From: Dehalococcoidia bacterium
GTDB taxonomy: Bacteria; Chloroflexota; Dehalococcoidia; Bin125
Length of the DNA: 64,000 nt
Assembly: GCA_022825855.1 (NCBI GenBank)
Contig: JAJDWB010000007.1
Location: forward strand, 1 to 64,000
Direction: 5' to 3'
The position numbers and the translations under genes were made by a program. The notes below the pieces were generated by a model that saw only the letters and a program-made list of their open reading frames with translations, had not been told where the DNA came from and searched no databases. Shown one piece after another: positions 60,619-64,000 of the stretch; position 1 is the stretch's first letter; every line of letters starts with the position of its first letter.

Positions 60619-60777
60619 TCAACAGCCGGGATCGCCGTAGCGACCGCAACACGAATCGCGCCGCCACAGCTTGATCAAGTTGGTGACGAACACGCTGCGC
60701 AGGAAGTGGATCAACCCTTCGCCGTTGCGCAGATTGGCAATTGCCGAGCCGCCGAGCTCGGGTTTCTCGTTGCACAT
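60619..60777 (-). CDS. 52-residue Cys-tail protein, copy B
   Basis: A 52-codon gene (MCNEKPELGGSAIANLRNGE...) ending SCCGRYGDPGC then TGA. AAAGGTGA lies 6 bases before the ATG, a good ribosome site, which supports translation in this frame. The middle helix LIHFLRSVFVTNLIKLWRRD is amphipathic. It keeps the IANLR core and the Cys tail although the rest is the most divergent of the three. An overlapping longer frame exists but has no conservation with the sister genes. Confidence 0.72.
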   Translation of the reverse strand: MCNEKPELGGSAIANLRNGEGLIHFLRSVFVTNLIKLWRRDSCCGRYGDPGC

Positions 60778-60914
60778 CCATGATCACCTTTCACCACTGG
60801 CTCTGTTCAGATGCTCACAGGGTAGATGGTGCAAATCGAAAAGTGCAGAAGCTATGCCTCGTGTCTATGGTCATCAGCCGCGTCGCGCTCGGCCCGAGCG
60901 CGCTCACCGGAGAC

Positions 60915-61073
60915 TCAACAGCCCGGATCGCCGTAGTTGCCGCAGCAGTTCTCGACTCTCCGGATCTTCAGCAGCGTGTTGTTGATCAGGCCATAGATGG
61001 CGTGCCGCCGGCCGATCGAGCGACGCAGGTTGGTGATGCTGTCGCGGACCGATGGTCTTGGATGTTTCGCCAC
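60915..61073 (-). CDS. 52-residue Cys-tail protein, copy A
   Basis: Starting from GTG at 61073 the frame is again exactly 52 codons (MAKHPRPSVRDSITNLRRSI...) and ends NCCGNYGDPGC then TGA. It has the HPRPSVRDSITNLRR opening that matches copy C (RPRPSFAEAIANLRR). There is no clear ribosome site, so the start is inferred from the equal length. It is the first of the array, 52 bases after the leuD stop, so it could be co-transcribed with leuD. Confidence 0.68.
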   Translation of the reverse strand: MAKHPRPSVRDSITNLRRSIGRRHAIYGLINNTLLKIRRVENCCGNYGDPGC

Positions 61074-61124
61074 GAGGGGGTTCCGTCCAGGAGCTCGGTT
61101 TCGCGGCTGGACAGTTCGTTGCTC

Positions 61125-61715
61125 CTAGACCGTGACGGGTTTCGTCGACGGGCGGGTCGACTCGAAGTCGGAGATCAGATCGTCGTGTTCGAGGGTCAGC
61201 GAAATGTCGTCGAGGCCGTTGAGCAGGCAGTGCTTGACGAACGGCGCGATCTCGAACGAGCGCGACCAGCCGCCCGGCGCGGTGACGGTCTGTTCTTCGA
61301 GACTGACCGTGATTGGCGTGTTCGATTCAGACTCGACCATGCGCATCAGCTCTTCCACATCGGGCTGCGAGAGCTGGATCGTGAGCAGGCCCATCTTGGC
61401 CGAATTGTTGCGGAAGATGTCGGCGAAGCTTGGCGCGATCACGGCCCGGACGCCCATGCCCTGGATCGCCCAGACGGCGTGCTCGCGCGAGGAGCCGCAG
61501 CCAAAGTTGGGTCCGGCCAACATCACGCTGGCGCCCTCGTACTCGGGCTGGTTGGTGACGAACTCCGGATCCTTGGCCCAGGCCTCGAAGGCGAACGGCC
61601 CGTAGCCGGTCCGCTCGATCCGCTTGAGGTACTTGGCCGGGATGATCTGGTCGGTGTCGACATCGGCGCGGTCAAGCGGCAGTCCGGTGCCGCTAAAGGT
61701 CGTGACGGGGTCCAT
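61125..61715 (-). CDS. leuD: 3-isopropylmalate dehydratase small subunit
   Basis: A 196-residue LeuD. Segments GTGLPLDRADVDTDQIIPAK, then NFGCGSSREHAVWAIQGMGV near residue 70, then VIAPSFADIFRNNSAKMGLL are diagnostic of the swivelling domain. It pairs with LeuC to isomerise isopropylmalate. In this genome it is next to the small Cys-tail genes and leuB rather than to leuC. Confidence 0.97.
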   Translation of the reverse strand: MDPVTTFSGTGLPLDRADVDTDQIIPAKYLKRIERTGYGPFAFEAWAKDPEFVTNQPEYEGASVMLAGPNFGCGSSREHAVWAIQGMGVRAVIAPSFADIFRNNSAKMGLLTIQLSQPDVEELMRMVESESNTPITVSLEEQTVTAPGGWSRSFEIAPFVKHCLLNGLDDISLTLEHDDLISDFESTRPSTKPVTV

Positions 61716-61783
61716 GAGCTACTCCATGTGCTGGTGGCAGTGGTTCGGCATCCTCTCTCGCAACGCGGGTGGAGAGATGTTGG

Positions 61784-62671
61784 CTAGGCGAAGAACTCCT
61801 TGAGCGCGGCTTCGGTCTCGTCGGGGAGTTCTTCGGGGAGGAAGTGGCCGCAGGGCAGGCCGACGCCGGTGACGTCGGTGGCCCAGCGGTGCCAGGTGGC
61901 CATGAAGCGGCCGCGGCGGTTGGTCTGCCGTCCCGCGCCCCAGATGACGAACAGCGGGCAGGTGATCTTCTTGCCTTCGGAGCGGTCCGCGCGGTCGAGC
62001 CGCAGATCGAAGCGCGCGCCGGAGCGGTAGTCCTCGCACCAGCTTCGCACCGTCTCCTGGTCGTTGGCCGCGGCCAGGTACTCGGCCATCGCCGCCTCGG
62101 TGAAGACGGTTTGGCCGTCCTCGCCCGCCCAGGATCCGAGCATGCGCTTGAGGAAGAAATCGGGCGCGCCGTTGATCAGCGTTTCCGGCAGCGGAGCAGG
62201 CTGGGCGAGAAAGTACCAGTGGAATCCGCCGAGTCCGCCGGCGATGCCCATCTGCTCGAACTGCTCGGCCGTCGGAATGATGTCCAGGAGCGAGAGCCGC
62301 TCGACGCGCTCGGGATGGTCGAGCGCAAGGCGGTATGAGACGCGGCCGCCGCGATCGTGCCCGGCCAGGGCGAAGCGATCGAAGCCGAGGTCGGCCATCA
62401 GCTCGACCATGTACCGGGCCATGGCGCGCTTGGAGTAGGCCTCGCCGCCGCCGTCGCCGGGCGGCGAGTCGCTGGCGCCGTAGCCGAGCAGGTCGGCCAC
62501 GACCACCGTGTGCTGCTCGGCCAGTCCGGGCGCGATCTTGTGCCACATCGCCCCGGTCTGCGGGTAACCATGCAGCAGCAAGAGCGGAGAGCCGGAGCCG
62601 CCAACGCGGGCGAAGATCGGCCCCGCCTTGTGCTCGCGGAAGCCGGGGAACAGGGTCTCGGTGTCGGGCAT
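61784..62671 (-). CDS. Fluoroacetate/haloacetate dehalogenase-like hydrolase
   Basis: A 295-residue alpha/beta hydrolase. The nucleophile segment FALAGHDRGGRVSYRLALDH (Asp plus the Arg pair) and the halide-binding GGFHWYFLAQPAPLPETLIN are the hallmarks of fluoroacetate dehalogenases (DehH1/FAcD). The catalytic His lies near LPCGHFLPEELPDE. It would hydrolyse haloacetates to glycolate with inversion. Relatives with the same motifs can be epoxide or ester hydrolases. It is downstream of the acetoacetate-decarboxylase-like gene, with a repeat between them. Confidence 0.85.
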   Translation of the reverse strand: MPDTETLFPGFREHKAGPIFARVGGSGSPLLLLHGYPQTGAMWHKIAPGLAEQHTVVVADLLGYGASDSPPGDGGGEAYSKRAMARYMVELMADLGFDRFALAGHDRGGRVSYRLALDHPERVERLSLLDIIPTAEQFEQMGIAGGLGGFHWYFLAQPAPLPETLINGAPDFFLKRMLGSWAGEDGQTVFTEAAMAEYLAAANDQETVRSWCEDYRSGARFDLRLDRADRSEGKKITCPLFVIWGAGRQTNRRGRFMATWHRWATDVTGVGLPCGHFLPEELPDETEAALKEFFA

Positions 62672-62675
62672 GGTC

Positions 62676-62718
62676 CCCCTCTGCCTTCGGCATCTCCCCC
62701 CGCGTTGCGGGGGAGAGG
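62676..62718. repeat. Intergenic repeat with hairpin (copy 2)
   Basis: The 20-base sequence CCCCTCTGCCTTCGGCATCT is identical to that at 43501, here followed by a C-run, GCGTTGC and GGGGGAGAGG. The outer ends CCCCTCT and GGAGAGG pair imperfectly. A shorter related stretch (CGGCATCCTCTCTCGCAACG) is found at 61747-61766 near the end of the dehalogenase-like gene. Confidence 0.6.
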
Positions 62719-62726
62719 AATATTGG

Positions 62727-63476
62727 TTACAACGCGACCGTACCGCTGATCGCCGGCTGGAGCGGGTCGCAGATGTAGCGGATCCGGGGCAAGGTGATAT
62801 TGGCCGTCGTGTAGCTGGCCACGATCGGATAGACCGGGCGCAGATCCGGCGCGTCCCAGAAGACGCTGTCGAAGGCGTCGATCTGGGCGGTGCCGCGATC
62901 GGCGCGGCTCACCTCGAAGTCGGGATCGACCTGCACCAGCCAGGGCTTCGTCTCGCCGTCGCGCTCGACGTTGGCGATGTGCATCCCGGCCGTGTAGAGC
63001 AGATCGCCATTGCCGATCGGGACCGGGTCGATCAACTGAGCCGAGAGCACCGCGACGTTGCCGTCGTTGACCTCGATCGACTGGCGGTCGTAGCGCTCGC
63101 GCAGGACCGGTTCGCCGATCGTGATCGGGAATCCCCAGCGCTGCTCGAGCGCAGAGGCGGCCTCGCCCGCGGTGCAGACGGCGCGAGTGGGCAGACCGCG
63201 CGGTCGCACGGCGGCGCGGCAGCCGACGCGCACCACGGCCAGGGTGAACGCGCCCAGCGGTCCGTCGTCGGCGCGTAAGCCGATCACGTGCACCGTCGGC
63301 GGGATCGTGGGGTGCAGGGCCGGCGGAATCAGCTCCGCCATGACCGCGTCGTCGATCTCGTAGATGACCTGCAGCACCTTCACGTCGGGCAGGGTCAACG
63401 CCTCGGTGTCGAGGCTCGACATCGTCGGCGCGTATTGAGTCAGTTGAGTGGGGTCGGCAGTGCCATTGATCGGCAT
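62727..63476 (-). CDS. Acetoacetate decarboxylase-like protein
   Basis: A 249-residue protein with the fold pattern of the acetoacetate decarboxylase family (AELIPPALHPTIPPTVHVIG near residue 50; GAFTLAVVRVGCRAAVRPRG near 75; ALEQRWGFPITIGEPVLRER near 109). The family's Schiff-base Lys normally follows a GFP/GYP motif (GYPK); here the sequence reads GFPI, so the catalytic Lys seems to be missing. It may therefore act as a hydratase/aldolase-like or binding protein rather than as a decarboxylase. Same-strand neighbours are a luciferase-like oxidoreductase and a dehalogenase-like hydrolase. Confidence 0.72.
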   Translation of the reverse strand: MPINGTADPTQLTQYAPTMSSLDTEALTLPDVKVLQVIYEIDDAVMAELIPPALHPTIPPTVHVIGLRADDGPLGAFTLAVVRVGCRAAVRPRGLPTRAVCTAGEAASALEQRWGFPITIGEPVLRERYDRQSIEVNDGNVAVLSAQLIDPVPIGNGDLLYTAGMHIANVERDGETKPWLVQVDPDFEVSRADRGTAQIDAFDSVFWDAPDLRPVYPIVASYTTANITLPRIRYICDPLQPAISGTVAL

Positions 63477-63519
63477 CTGTGGCCTTTCGTCTTCCTGTTC
63501 CTCGCCGTCGGCTCCTGGA

Positions 63520-64000
63520 CTAGTCGCCCGCGGCCGCGGTGGCCGCGAGTTCGCGCGGCTCGGAGGTGGTGGCGGGTTGGTCGTCGCGGAAGTGAGGCAT
63601 GACCTCTTCGCCGAACAGCCGCAGGCTGTCCAGCACCTGCTCCTGCGGGATCGTCTCCAGCGCGTTGAGCAGGAAGTTGATCTGGTCGACGCCGCAGGAT
63701 TCCCACTTCTTGATCTCTTCGACCAGCCGGTCCGGATTGCCGATGCAGACGCCCTCCGGCGCGGAGACGCCCTCGCCGGGATTCTGCGCCGCCTGCTGAC
63801 GGGTCGCCGCGAGCAGACCCGGGTTGGGATAGCTGCGGGTCGGGTGGACTTCGCGGACCGGCAGGAGCTGCGCGGCGAGGTAGCCGAACGAGCCGGTCAG
63901 GCGGCTGCCGGTCTTGATCCCCGTCTCGTTGTCCGGGTGGCAGTAGAGGAAGTTGACCGTGGCGACGCGCTCGTTGACGAATGCGCCGGCCGGCTCGCAG
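63520..64000 (-). CDS. LLM-class flavin-dependent oxidoreductase, C-terminal part only
   Basis: The frame enters from the right edge and stops at 63520, giving 159 C-terminal residues. Segments ERVATVNFLYCHPDNETGIK, then RSYPNPGLLAATRQQAAQNP, GVCIGNPDRLVEEIKKWESC and GVDQINFLLNALETIPQEQV are the usual luciferase-like ending, in which the substrate-flow helix is followed by GVDQIxFLxN. The N-terminal barrel and flavin site lie outside the window. It is 43 bases upstream of the acetoacetate-decarboxylase-like gene. Confidence 0.85.
   Translation of the reverse strand, partial: CEPAGAFVNERVATVNFLYCHPDNETGIKTGSRLTGSFGYLAAQLLPVREVHPTRSYPNPGLLAATRQQAAQNPGEGVSAPEGVCIGNPDRLVEEIKKWESCGVDQINFLLNALETIPQEQVLDSLRLFGEEVMPHFRDDQPATTSEPRELAATAAAGD

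Overview
The window is a GC-rich, gene-dense bacterial chromosome segment. The gene set is a broad kit for attacking acyl-CoA esters, ester bonds, acylated D-amino acids, halogenated carbons and peptides. It combines CaiB/BaiF CoA-transferase, acyl-CoA dehydrogenase, acyl-CoA carboxylase and ligase, flavin luciferase-like oxidoreductases, phytanoyl-CoA dioxygenase-like protein, dehalogenase-type hydrolases, type-B carboxylesterases and many peptide ABC transporter parts. This resembles heterotrophic Chloroflexota of the SAR202/Dehalococcoidia type; that placement is inference from gene content, not from a marker phylogeny.

Layout. 1-5.5 kb (minus): a two-domain CoA-transferase running off the left edge, an acyl-CoA dehydrogenase, a GOLPH3/GPP34-family protein and a short-chain dehydrogenase. 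5.6-24.5 kb (minus): a peptide/nickel-type ABC importer locus with three DppB/DppC-like permease pairs and four Tat-lipoprotein substrate-binding proteins, but no ATPase gene. The DppB-like subunits carry LysM-like repeats outside the membrane. Between 16.2 and 18.1 kb lie two 'hollowed' binding-protein genes that keep their 5' and 3' ends but have lost the middle. 24.6-33.7 kb: methyltransferase, an ABC-2 exporter pair, a serine hydrolase, a 2-hydroxyacid dehydrogenase and the housekeeping set tsaE-tsaB-ndk. 33.8-41.6 kb: rsfS and mnmA (divergent), leuC, leuA, an overlapping small gene pair, and a PD-(D/E)XK-type nuclease-like gene. 41.7-50.2 kb: two tandem D-aminoacylase-like amidohydrolases, acyl-CoA carboxylase, a second copy of the small overlapping gene pair, a luciferase-like oxidoreductase and an acyl-CoA ligase. 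50.3-50.5 kb: two tRNA-Ser genes. 50.5-64 kb: haloalkane dehalogenase-like enzyme, three tandem carboxylesterases, a luciferase-like enzyme, a RelE/ParE-type toxin with an unusual partner, phytanoyl-CoA dioxygenase-like protein, leuB, three tandem 52-codon genes, leuD, a fluoroacetate-dehalogenase-like hydrolase, an acetoacetate decarboxylase-like protein and another luciferase-like oxidoreductase cut by the right edge.

Leucine biosynthesis (leuA, leuB, leuC, leuD) is split into separate sites. The strongest candidates for undescribed biology are: (1) three adjacent genes of exactly 52 codons whose products end in CCGxYGxPGC, between leuB and leuD; (2) an acidic/basic small gene pair present twice with the same 11-base overlap; (3) LysM-like modules inside ABC permeases, one permease pair also having lost its ATPase-coupling loops; (4) two G/T-rich arrays with a 10-base period, both in divergent intergenic regions.
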